From Clostridiales bacterium (lineage in GTDB: Bacteria; Bacillota; Clostridia; Saccharofermentanales; DTU023): DNA of 64,000 nt. Position numbers and translations under genes: made by a program. Where the stretch lies: assembly GCA_004556455.1 (NCBI GenBank), contig SFGY01000002.1:116001-180000 (forward strand), in the 5' to 3' direction. Below, piece after piece: positions 9,087 to 14,929 of the stretch (position 1 is the first letter of the stretch; every line of letters starts with the position of its first letter). The notes under the pieces were generated by a model. It ran no database searches, had not been told where the DNA came from, and saw nothing but the letters and a program-made list of their open reading frames with translations.

Positions 9087-9177
9087 GGAAGCGTAGCGAA
9101 GAGGCCGTAACGCGCCGCTCTCGAAAAGCGGTTGCCGGGTGACCGGCACGTGGGTTCGAATCCCACCGCTTCCGCCA
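9087..9177 (+). tRNA. tRNA-Ser (anticodon CGA), CCA encoded
   Basis: Class II tRNA. The acceptor arm GGAAGCG (9087-9093) pairs with CGCTTCC (9167-9173). The anticodon loop is CTCGAAA, giving CGA for codon TCG. A long variable arm (GCCGGGTGACCGGC) is present and the T arm reads GTGGGTTCGAATCCCAC. The discriminator is G and CCA is at 9175-9177. It reads UCG serine codons. A terminator and a 2 kb island of tiny ORFs follow it. Confidence 0.95.
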
Positions 9178-9198
9178 CAGTATTTTTCAGAAAATGCG

Positions 9199-9236
9199 AA
9201 ACCCCTGAAACGCATGTTTTCAGGGGTTTTCGTTTT
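9199..9236 (+). terminator. Terminator of tRNA-Ser
   Basis: AAACCCCTGAAA at 9199-9210 pairs with TTTCAGGGGTTT at 9218-9229, followed by a T-rich tail. A near copy of this hairpin occurs at 11131-11160, at the other end of the small-ORF island. The remaining spacer to 9500 shows nothing I can name. Confidence 0.85.
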
Positions 9237-9527
9237 TTAACAAATGTTTAATATTGGGGTTATAACGCTAAATTTGGGTTGCTGGTTGGGTTACTGGACC
9301 CTGCTCTTAATGATATTTAAAAATGTCGTGTCGATGATTGTGGATTCTTTAAATTTTTACATCTTTCTGGTCACTTTCAGTGCTTGTAATGGGGCTATAA
9401 ACGGGGTTAGCAGAATTTAATGTTAATATCCGACCATTTATATAAACTCTCTTAACAGCTGCCTCGCCCTCAATTTAACGTTACTATGATATTTAAGGAC
9501 AGATCAAAGGAAGGGATGCTGCCAAAA

Positions 9528-9620
9528 GTGATAGAAATAATAATGCTGATCTTGGTAGTCATCCAAACAGTTATCGGACTGCTAAACTACCTTGATCAGC
9601 ACAACAAAAACGACAAGTAA
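9528..9620 (+). CDS. Small hydrophobic peptide, module A peptide 1 (holin-like toxin type)
   Basis: A 30-residue peptide: one membrane segment (IEIIMLILVVIQTVIGLL) followed by a charged tail NYLDQHNKNDK. The layout resembles Firmicute putative holin-like/type I toxin peptides. The GTG at 9528 is preferred by analogy with peptide 3 of module B; an ATG at 9516 touches the Shine-Dalgarno AAAGGAAGGG and is less likely. A strong hairpin (9619-9660) follows at once. Too short for routine gene callers. Toxicity is inference only. Confidence 0.55.
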   Translation: MIEIIMLILVVIQTVIGLLNYLDQHNKNDK

Positions 9621-9660
9621 GTCGCACAAAGTAGGGAGCGGGAACTCCCTACCCCGACTT
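9619..9660 (+). promoter_or_regulatory. Stem-loop between module A peptides
   Basis: AAGTCG (9619-9624) pairs with CGACTT (9655-9660), and inside it GTAGGGAG (9631-9638) pairs perfectly with CTCCCTAC (9645-9652). No T run follows, so it looks like an mRNA structure or processing element and not a simple terminator. Module B has a hairpin in the equivalent position. Confidence 0.6.
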
Positions 9661-9686
9661 TACAAAATATAAGGAGAAAAGACAAT

Positions 9687-9776
9687 ATGAAAGTTATTAT
9701 TTTAATTTTGATGATTGTCAATCTTGGGTTTTCAATTTTGAATTATTGGGAGAATCACAAACATGGACGGAAGTAA
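9687..9776 (+). CDS. Small hydrophobic peptide, module A peptide 2
   Basis: A 29-residue peptide with a single predicted membrane segment, KVIILILMIVNLGFSILNYW, and a basic His-rich tail ENHKHGRK. It is preceded by AAGGAG with good spacing. Its last 14 bases overlap the start of the downstream basic protein, implying translational coupling. It resembles module B peptide 4 (shared aliphatic run, then N, then S.LN.W). Not recognisable as a named family. Confidence 0.55.
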   Translation: MKVIILILMIVNLGFSILNYWENHKHGRK

Positions 9777-9999
9777 AAAGCGCAAAGCAGTTTACAATCC
9801 TGATGCCGACAAGCGTTGGAGAGAAAAGAACAAAGAGCGTGCAAGGTATTTAACGGACCGGACCTCCTGCAGACGTTTTTTGCGAGACAAAGCCACGGAA
9901 GAAGATCTTGAGGAAATGGAGCAGCTTATAGCCGAAAGACGCCAACAACTAAAAAATGTCCCCCATGTTCCCTTGAGATGTGATACATTGGTGTTGTGA
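9763..9999 (+). CDS. Small basic protein, module A
   Basis: A 78-residue, strongly basic protein. Residues about 32-62 read RTSCRRFLRDKATEEDLEEMEQLIAERRQQ, written here in two parts: RTSCRRFLRDK then ATEEDLEEMEQLIAERR. This closely parallels RTARLFIRSHADMDDIEEL and LIEERK in the module B protein at 10900. The basic N-terminal half and acidic/helical C-terminal half suggest nucleic-acid or protein binding, which is inference. The start overlaps peptide 2. I recall short proteins of this type in Firmicute plasmid and phage regions, with no assigned role. Confidence 0.65.
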   Translation: MDGSKKRKAVYNPDADKRWREKNKERARYLTDRTSCRRFLRDKATEEDLEEMEQLIAERRQQLKNVPHVPLRCDTLVL

Positions 10000-10121
10000 A
10001 ATCAGATACTGTTAATGGCGCGAAGTCTACACTAAGTATTAATCTGGAAACTGGTGTGGTTACTACGATCCATAAAACGCATTCAAAGCTGATTGAAAAA
10101 ATAGAAGGGAGCAACAAATGA
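9996..10121 (+). CDS. Possible 41-residue small ORF coupled to the next gene
   Basis: GTG at 9996, ending in TGA that overlaps the next ATG as ATGA at 10118. The product includes KSTLSINLETGVVTTIHKT. The coupling to 10118 is the main support; the Shine-Dalgarno is weak and no family is recognised. It could be the tail of a lost larger gene. Confidence 0.35.
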   Translation: MKSDTVNGAKSTLSINLETGVVTTIHKTHSKLIEKIEGSNK

Positions 10122-10345
10122 TTTTTCATCTAAATAAAGATGAAAGAAAATTGCTCCAAGATTTTAATATAGATTTTCGCTCTGACTTTGATTACTCTGA
10201 CGAAGAAGCGTTTGCTTTACTGGATCAAGTTCATGACGCTGAGATTTTCTACGCTCAGGACTCCGATACAAATGGACGATCACGCTATATGGCAAATTTC
10301 CATGCAGATTTAGCTGATAAAATACAATCTCTTATACCAGGATAA
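10118..10345 (+). CDS. Small acidic protein of unknown function
   Basis: A 75-residue acidic protein beginning MIFHLNKDERKLLQDF and containing DYSDEEAFALLDQVHDAE. It lacks membrane segments. Preceded by GAAGGGAG. I recall similar short acidic proteins (FHL..EE..LL...) from Firmicute accessory regions but no function. It lies between the two peptide modules and ends just before an intrinsic terminator. Confidence 0.65.
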   Translation: MIFHLNKDERKLLQDFNIDFRSDFDYSDEEAFALLDQVHDAEIFYAQDSDTNGRSRYMANFHADLADKIQSLIPG

Positions 10346-10369
10346 AATCAACAGTATTAATTTTGAAGT

Positions 10370-10392
10370 ACCGCTCGCCAGGGCGGTTTTTA
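10370..10392 (+). terminator. Terminator separating modules A and B
   Basis: ACCGCTC pairs with GGGCGGT (one G-T pair) around a four-base loop, followed by five T. Confidence 0.8.
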
Positions 10393-10461
10393 TTTGCCTG
10401 AAAATAGCAATATGCACAAAAACAAGGGCTGAAATTTGTGCAAATAATATGTGAAAACGGC

Positions 10462-10489
10462 TTGATGATATATAACACCGGCGTTATAA
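10462..10489 (+). promoter_or_regulatory. Candidate promoter of module B with overlapping near-palindrome
   Basis: TTGATG at 10462-10467 and TTATAA at 10484-10489 are 16 bases apart. The spacer and -10 region contain ATAAC...GTTAT around ACCGGC, and TATAACAC is also directly repeated, which could be an operator. Confidence 0.45.
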
Positions 10490-10540
10490 CACGGACAGAA
10501 CTTAGAGATAAGTTCAAAACAAAAGAAAGGAGGAAGGTCA

Positions 10541-10630
10541 GTGGATATAGGCATAATAATAGCCCTGGTCAGTCTGATAGTTGAGATCATCGACCTGATC
10601 GTTAACTATAAGGACAATCACAAAGACTAG
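10541..10630 (+). CDS. Small hydrophobic peptide, module B peptide 3 (holin-like toxin type)
   Basis: A 29-residue peptide starting at GTG, seven bases after a strong AAGGAGG. One membrane segment (DIGIIIALVSLIVEIIDLIV) is followed by the tail NYKDNHKD. Size, start codon, tail and following hairpin all match module A peptide 1. It fits the pattern of putative holin-like toxin peptides; toxicity is untested inference. Confidence 0.6.
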   Translation: MDIGIIIALVSLIVEIIDLIVNYKDNHKD

Positions 10631-10637
10631 GGCCAAT

Positions 10638-10657
10638 GCAGGGGCGTAAGCCCCTGC
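10638..10657 (+). promoter_or_regulatory. Hairpin between module B peptides
   Basis: GCAGGGGC and GCCCCTGC form a perfect eight-base stem with a GTAA tetraloop, eight bases after the peptide 3 stop codon. Positional counterpart of the 9619-9660 hairpin. Confidence 0.65.
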
Positions 10658-10687
10658 TATCTGCCTATACCATAGCCTAAAAACAGT

Positions 10688-10774
10688 ATGAATGCAACTT
10701 TGACGGTGATACTTATTCTGAATCTGATCGTTAGCTGTTTGAATTTGTGGCTGACATTTAAGCGGTGCAAGTAA
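10688..10774 (+). CDS. Small hydrophobic peptide, module B peptide 4
   Basis: A 28-residue peptide, MNATLTVILILNLIVSCLNL then WLTFKRCK: one membrane span and a short basic end. It corresponds to module A peptide 2 in position (after the hairpin) and pattern. The Shine-Dalgarno is poor. Confidence 0.45.
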   Translation: MNATLTVILILNLIVSCLNLWLTFKRCK

Positions 10775-10822
10775 GCTTGCTTGTACTGAGCTTTTAGCAC
10801 CGTATGACTTTGGACGTATAAT

Positions 10823-10912
10823 TAAGATTATCGCAGCGCTGGCCTTTTGCACCGCTGCAGTAGCCCTGTTGATCGTTAAATTGAAAGAGAGAGACAAACA
10901 TGACAAAGACCA
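10823..10912 (+). other. Open frame encoding a further hydrophobic segment that overlaps the module B basic protein
   Basis: The frame reads KIIAALAFCTAAVALLIV then KLKERDKHDKDQ and stops at 10910-10912, inside the next gene, as peptide 2 does in module A. No ATG, GTG or TTG with a ribosome site precedes it, so either a non-standard start is used or the start has decayed. The genic status is unproven. Confidence 0.35.
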
Positions 10913-11088
10913 GTGAAGCACAAAAACGCGCGTCAAGAGCTTGGGAAGCGCGAAATCCTGAAAAAGCCAGAAAGGATCGCTACAGAAGAACGGCGCGGCT
11001 CTTCATCCGCAGCCATGCCGACATGGACGATATAGAAGAACTTTTGACGTTAATTGAAGAGCGAAAAGCCGCCCTGAGTAAGCAATAA
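10900..11088 (+). CDS. Small basic protein, module B
   Basis: A 62-residue basic protein: MTKTSEAQKRASRAWEARN, then RTARLFIRSHADMDDIEEL and LIEERKAAL. It is a paralogue of the 78-residue protein at 9763, sharing the R-T-x-x-R-x-F-x-R-x-x-A core and the acidic helix ending LI.ER(K/R). It overlaps the hydrophobic frame upstream by 13 bases. Function unknown. Confidence 0.65.
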   Translation: MTKTSEAQKRASRAWEARNPEKARKDRYRRTARLFIRSHADMDDIEELLTLIEERKAALSKQ

Positions 11089-11130
11089 TGTTGAAAAATG
11101 CGAGATCGAGCGGCTCGCCCTATCTTGTGA

Positions 11131-11160
11131 AACCCCTGAAAACGCAAATTTTCAGGGGCA
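11131..11160 (+). terminator. Hairpin resembling the tRNA-Ser terminator, right edge of small-ORF island
   Basis: CCCCTGAAAA (11133-11142) pairs with TTTTCAGGGG (11149-11158). The sequence AAACCCCTGAAAACGCA is almost identical to the terminator at 9199. T-richness after it is modest. The following bases to 11325 show no further gene. Confidence 0.65.
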
Positions 11161-11325
11161 TTTAATTTTTAAAAGCCACGAAAAGCTCACAGCATTCAGC
11201 TGATAATTTTCAGAGACTTTTCCTGTCAAGGAATTTTCAAGGCAGTCGTATAATGACTCCCATTATCTTTGATTCATCAGCCAGGTTGAACGCGACAATA
11301 TAAAAAAGGCAGAGAGCGCCACAAT

Positions 11326-11568
11326 TTACAGCAGCTCGCGCAGGACGAGATCGCTGACGCCGGGGGAAACACGTTCGAGCCGCAGGATGCGGGGATCGTG
11401 GGAATAGTTTTCTTCGATGAATTTTTGCAGCGAATCGCCATGGTGATAGCCATGGATCAGGCGAATGCGGTAAAGGCCGTAGACATGTTTCAGAGCCGCT
11501 TCGATTTTAATCTGGGCTTGATAACGGTTGAGGCCGTGCAGGTCGATTTCTTTCATGGCGCTGGGCAT
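11326..11568 (-). CDS. Small stand-alone Smr-domain protein
   Basis: An 80-residue protein consisting of an Smr (small MutS-related) domain. EIDLHGLNRYQAQIKIE holds the LH(G) motif, and IRLIHGYHHGDSLQKFI replaces the usual HGKGTG loop, a variant seen in free-standing Smr proteins. Smr domains bind or cut branched DNA or RNA. The ATG at 11568 lies eight bases after the stop of the upstream gene, with AAGG at the stop codon serving as ribosome site. It is the last gene of a three-gene minus-strand operon. Confidence 0.75.
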   Translation of the reverse strand: MPSAMKEIDLHGLNRYQAQIKIEAALKHVYGLYRIRLIHGYHHGDSLQKFIEENYSHDPRILRLERVSPGVSDLVLRELL

Positions 11569-11576
11569 AACGTGCC

Positions 11577-13175
11577 TTAAAAAACCGAAGGGCGATTGAT
11601 TCGCCGCTCGAACTCCGACATATCCCATTGATTGCGGATGGCGATGCCCAGGGGGAGGTCGGGATAAATCCCATAGCGCTGGAAAAAGGCTTCCAGGGGC
11701 ATTTTGCTTTCCTGCAGGTATTTGATAATTGCTGCGAGAAAGTGCCGGGTGTTGGGCATGGAGAGTTCCGAGATCAGGGCCAGGTGCGGCCAGTCAAAGC
11801 GCTGAGGGCCAAGCCTCAGGGTTTTAAACCATTGTTCCGTTTGCTCAGACTCCTGGGGGGAGAGGCTGCCGGTCTGTCTGGCCAGAATATGGCAGAGCTC
11901 CGCCAGGCCTTTTTGTACGGTCGAGCGAGGGTAGGCAAATTGCAGCGTGAGCCAGCCCTGCAGGTAGAGATAGTGGCTGGCCCGCATCATGATGATGGAG
12001 ATGAGTCGATCAACTTCGGCGCCCCGTGTTAGCGTAGCAAGGGCAGGGAAGAGGACGGCGAGATCCCGGTAGTTGAGAGAAAATGCAAACTCGCTCAGGG
12101 CGTGCTTGTCTGCACAATGGTTGATCTGGGCAATGAGCCAGGTACGATGGGCCTGTTGCTGGGCCAGCTGCATTTCGCGCGGGAGGGGCAACGACTGCCG
12201 GCCAAAGGTGACGGCGTCGGCAAAGCTTTCCAGGCTGGAGTTGCTGCGCGGCACAAAAAATGGTGGGCGCAGCTTTCCGCTCTTGATCGGGCGCATTTGC
12301 AGACCCGACGGAGAAGCCACCAAGCTGTTTTGGCTGTCCTTTATACGCTCGCTGTCGTGACCTTCCCTGCTTTTGGCAGCGGCAGATGGAAGAGGCATTC
12401 CCTTGCTGATGTCTGAGTTTTCCGGGGGCGTGAAGTGACTGTCGGAGACAGATGCTGAGCCTGCCGTTTTCTGCGTATCAAGCTTATCAAGCGTGTTAGC
12501 AGCTCTTTTCAGTCCGGAGGATCTATCCTCTTTTTTGCTTCCGTCCGGGTGCTCGCTCGCACCTTCACTCAGGACGTCTCCAGTTCTTTGAGACTTTCCA
12601 GACCGCTCTATATCCCCTGGCTTTTGAAAGTCATCAAGCCTCTGGGCTTCACCAGGCCTTTGAAATTCCATCGGTCTTTGAATTTTCCCAGACTGCTGAG
12701 ACTGCAGAGACTGTAGCGGTCTCTTAATTTCACCAGCCCTTAGAGATTCCTTTGGTCTTTGAACTTCCCCAGGCTGTTGAGGCTCGGCTGAGCTTTGTAT
12801 TTCCCAGGAGTTATGAGATTCTTCAGTTTGTTGAGACTGGTCGGCCTCCAGGGCAGTTGATATTAACTCAGCTTTCAGCCCTGCTTCCCCGTCCTGCTCC
12901 TCGGCAAACCAGGTAGCTTTGGGCTGTAACCTGACCCTGCGAACGCCAGAAGGCGAACCCCCAAGAACGCCTGAAGGTGAAACTTCGGCAAATGAAACTC
13001 CAGAAGGCCAAACGCCAGAAGGCGATCCCCCGGCAGGCGAAACTCCGGAAGTGACTTTTTCTTCACGCGGCGCAGGCTTTTTGCTTTCCTCAGCAAAAAG
13101 AGAGCGGGCGAAGTCCCGCATGGGATTGCGTTGGGCAGCCAGAAAGGGATCGGGAAACTCGGGATGCTGGGGCAT
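11577..13175 (-). CDS. Repeat-rich protein of unknown function, partner of coiled-coil membrane protein
   Basis: A 532-residue protein without membrane segments. Residues 43-79 are a PSGV-type repeat, and residues 121-207 contain seven imperfect 12-residue repeats (pattern Q-x-P/S-G-x-x-Q-R-P-x-x-F/S). After another low-complexity stretch, residues about 330-532 form a compact Trp- and Leu-rich domain (for example ASHYLYLQGWLTLQFAYP) that I cannot assign. The start has AAGGAG and is six bases after the upstream gene stop. The helical C-terminal domain is loosely reminiscent of EH-signature (ZorC-like) proteins, but this is only a suspicion. Confidence 0.7.
   Translation of the reverse strand: MPQHPEFPDPFLAAQRNPMRDFARSLFAEESKKPAPREEKVTSGVSPAGGSPSGVWPSGVSFAEVSPSGVLGGSPSGVRRVRLQPKATWFAEEQDGEAGLKAELISTALEADQSQQTEESHNSWEIQSSAEPQQPGEVQRPKESLRAGEIKRPLQSLQSQQSGKIQRPMEFQRPGEAQRLDDFQKPGDIERSGKSQRTGDVLSEGASEHPDGSKKEDRSSGLKRAANTLDKLDTQKTAGSASVSDSHFTPPENSDISKGMPLPSAAAKSREGHDSERIKDSQNSLVASPSGLQMRPIKSGKLRPPFFVPRSNSSLESFADAVTFGRQSLPLPREMQLAQQQAHRTWLIAQINHCADKHALSEFAFSLNYRDLAVLFPALATLTRGAEVDRLISIIMMRASHYLYLQGWLTLQFAYPRSTVQKGLAELCHILARQTGSLSPQESEQTEQWFKTLRLGPQRFDWPHLALISELSMPNTRHFLAAIIKYLQESKMPLEAFFQRYGIYPDLPLGIAIRNQWDMSEFERRINRPSVF
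12555..12815 (-). repeat. Seven in-frame 36-base repeats
   Basis: Encodes 12-residue units such as QQPGEVQRPKES, LRAGEIKRPLQS, QQSGKIQRPMEF, QRPGEAQRLDDF and QKPGDIERSGKS, with one three-residue insertion after the third unit. Confidence 0.75.
12939..13049 (-). repeat. In-frame PSGV coding repeats
   Basis: Short degenerate repeats (plus-strand core CGCCAGAAGGCGA and variants) coding for S-P-S-G-V-like units at residues 43-79 of the repeat-rich protein. Confidence 0.7.
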
Positions 13176-13181
13176 CGGTGA

Positions 13182-14738
13182 TTACTCCTTTTTGCCGGGG
13201 CGAAGCGCCACGGGGAGGGCATCGACCGCATCTCGAATCGCGGAAGCTGTAAAGATAAGACGCTCCACAACTTCGGCAAGTCCCTGGTCGAAGCTTTTCA
13301 GAGTTTGATTTACATAGACCGCAGACTCCTGAGTGAAATTCTTGCTGCTCAGGCGAAGCGTCTCGCTGATCTCCTTCAGCTCGCTGATCAGATTGCTCAG
13401 GCGTTCATGGAGATCATCATTTTGACGCCCCTGTTCATCCTGCATCTCATGGATCAGCTGCAAAATTTCACTGCTGCCCTGGAGGTTCTGACTAAGAACG
13501 GTCGTCGAGCTTTCCATGGAGATGGCGAGCTGCTTGATCTTTTCGCTGAGGCCATATTCTTCACCGGCATAGGTTTTGCTCATGGCTTTGCTGCTTTCGC
13601 TGACCACGCGGATATTATCCGAGAGCTCCAGCATTTCGTTGGCCAGATCGTTTTTGGCCTGACCCATCAGCAGCAGCGAGTCACGGATGTCTTTATTGAG
13701 GGCGATGTTTTCGTCGCGTGAAGTTTGAAGGACATCAATACTGCTCTGGACGAAGGATTGTGTATCGGCCATCACCCGATTAAGACGATCCAGCTCCATC
13801 TTGAGGGGATTGAGTTCGCGCGCCAGAGAGGCGGCAACAGAGGTAGAAAAGGTTCCGGCCAGGCTTTCCATCCCCTGCATCTGACGTTGATCCAGATGGG
13901 TCGCAAGGTCGGCGAGGACATTGGCAGACTGCCTTATGGGAGGCGAAATTTCATCTTTCATGATGCGGGAAACCGCTTTATAAATGCCGCTGCCAAAGTC
14001 GGCGTCGGCCATTTTCTGAGCAATGCCCTGGAAGTCGCGAAAACTTTCACTCACCCGCTGCTCATGCTCGGCCAGGCTTTCGACCAGCAAGGCGGCCCCG
14101 CGGTTATCGTCGTAGACCGGAAGCACTTCGCAGATCTGCGTGCGGAAACCCTCCTGAGCCTGGCTCAGTTCACGCCTCAATTCAAGAGAGCCGTTGGCCA
14201 GCACTGCGGCAATAATACAGGCGAAGACCAGAGGAATCAGTGCAAGACCCTTCTGGAAGCCGACAGCGCTGATGGCGATAAAAAGGTAAAGGAAAAGTGC
14301 AGACAGCAAACCCAGTGAGGCGATGGTGATGGAAGGGCTAAAACTCAGGGCGGAGCGGGCTTCGGCGGAAATATAATTCTCACTCATGGAAAGTCCGTCG
14401 AGCGGGGGCATCCAGCGCCCGCCATAACGCAGCACACTGGCGCGTTTAAGAGCCTGCCAGGCGCTGCTCAGGCGCTTTTGTCCTAGAGCTTCAATCGCTT
14501 CTGTGACCGCCGGAAGGTTTTCCATGCTGCAGTTTTCCATCTTTTCCAGATGGCTGCTGAGTTCTTCTGTGGCTTCAGCGAGTGCCGCGCGTGCCGCAGA
14601 GATTTTACGCTGATAGATGAACCCGCAAATCACTAAAACCAGGGGCATCCCCATGGCAAAAAAGGCAACAATGACCTGAGATAAGCGGGCAGGTGAAATG
14701 GCGCTCTGAACGCTCAGAAAAAATGGAGCAGCAATCAT
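13182..14738 (-). CDS. Membrane-anchored long coiled-coil protein (MotA/ZorA-like architecture)
   Basis: A 518-residue protein with three hydrophobic segments (about 20-42, 134-156 and 160-180) followed by roughly 320 residues of heptad-rich coiled coil. A membrane block followed by a long cytoplasmic tail is the architecture of ZorA and other MotA/TolQ-type proteins. The segment IASLGLLSALFLYLFIAISA sits where those families have LGLLGT, but the GT is not conserved, so homology is unproven. A tethered chemoreceptor-like or structural protein is an alternative. The ATG at 14738 follows a strong GAGGAGGT; the track start at 14777 lacks one. First gene of the minus-strand operon. Confidence 0.7.
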   Translation of the reverse strand: MIAAPFFLSVQSAISPARLSQVIVAFFAMGMPLVLVICGFIYQRKISAARAALAEATEELSSHLEKMENCSMENLPAVTEAIEALGQKRLSSAWQALKRASVLRYGGRWMPPLDGLSMSENYISAEARSALSFSPSITIASLGLLSALFLYLFIAISAVGFQKGLALIPLVFACIIAAVLANGSLELRRELSQAQEGFRTQICEVLPVYDDNRGAALLVESLAEHEQRVSESFRDFQGIAQKMADADFGSGIYKAVSRIMKDEISPPIRQSANVLADLATHLDQRQMQGMESLAGTFSTSVAASLARELNPLKMELDRLNRVMADTQSFVQSSIDVLQTSRDENIALNKDIRDSLLLMGQAKNDLANEMLELSDNIRVVSESSKAMSKTYAGEEYGLSEKIKQLAISMESSTTVLSQNLQGSSEILQLIHEMQDEQGRQNDDLHERLSNLISELKEISETLRLSSKNFTQESAVYVNQTLKSFDQGLAEVVERLIFTASAIRDAVDALPVALRPGKKE

Positions 14739-14829
14739 GCGACTTACCTCCTCAAAACTCCCTTTAGATAAAAGCACGTTGTGCGTGTAGTCCTCGTTAT
14801 TATAACACTTTGGTTCAGGCTCTTTTTCA

Positions 14830-14859
14830 TTGACAGAGGTGGGTAAGAATCGATAAAAT
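14830..14859 (+). promoter_or_regulatory. Promoter of pyrG
   Basis: TTGACA at 14830-14835 and TAAAAT at 14854-14859 are 18 bases apart, giving a leader of about 65 nt. An alternative TTGTGC/TATAAC pair lies at 14779-14806. On the opposite strand TATAAT (plus 14799-14804) could serve the divergent operon. Confidence 0.5.
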
Positions 14860-14929
14860 CATACTGATTTTGTGCGACCTGGCGGGGTTGTGTCCGTCCA
14901 TGACGCGAGAGGGAAGGAACGAACAAACA

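Noticed and set aside
8970..9215. 81-codon minus-strand ORF over the tRNA-Ser
   Set aside because: It is the reverse complement of the tRNA gene and its promoter.
10538..10936. 132-codon minus-strand ORF over the module B peptides
   Set aside because: It is antisense to the better supported peptide genes, which have ribosome sites and coupling. It also lacks a recognisable product.
9178..11160. A complete integrated element at tRNA-Ser
   Set aside because: No integrase, no repeat of the tRNA 3' end; only the terminator hairpin is duplicated, so I report it as an observation and not as an element.
12555..12815. Regularly spaced repeats that might be a CRISPR array
   Set aside because: The repeats are adjacent, in frame, diverged and without unique spacers; they code for 12-residue protein units.
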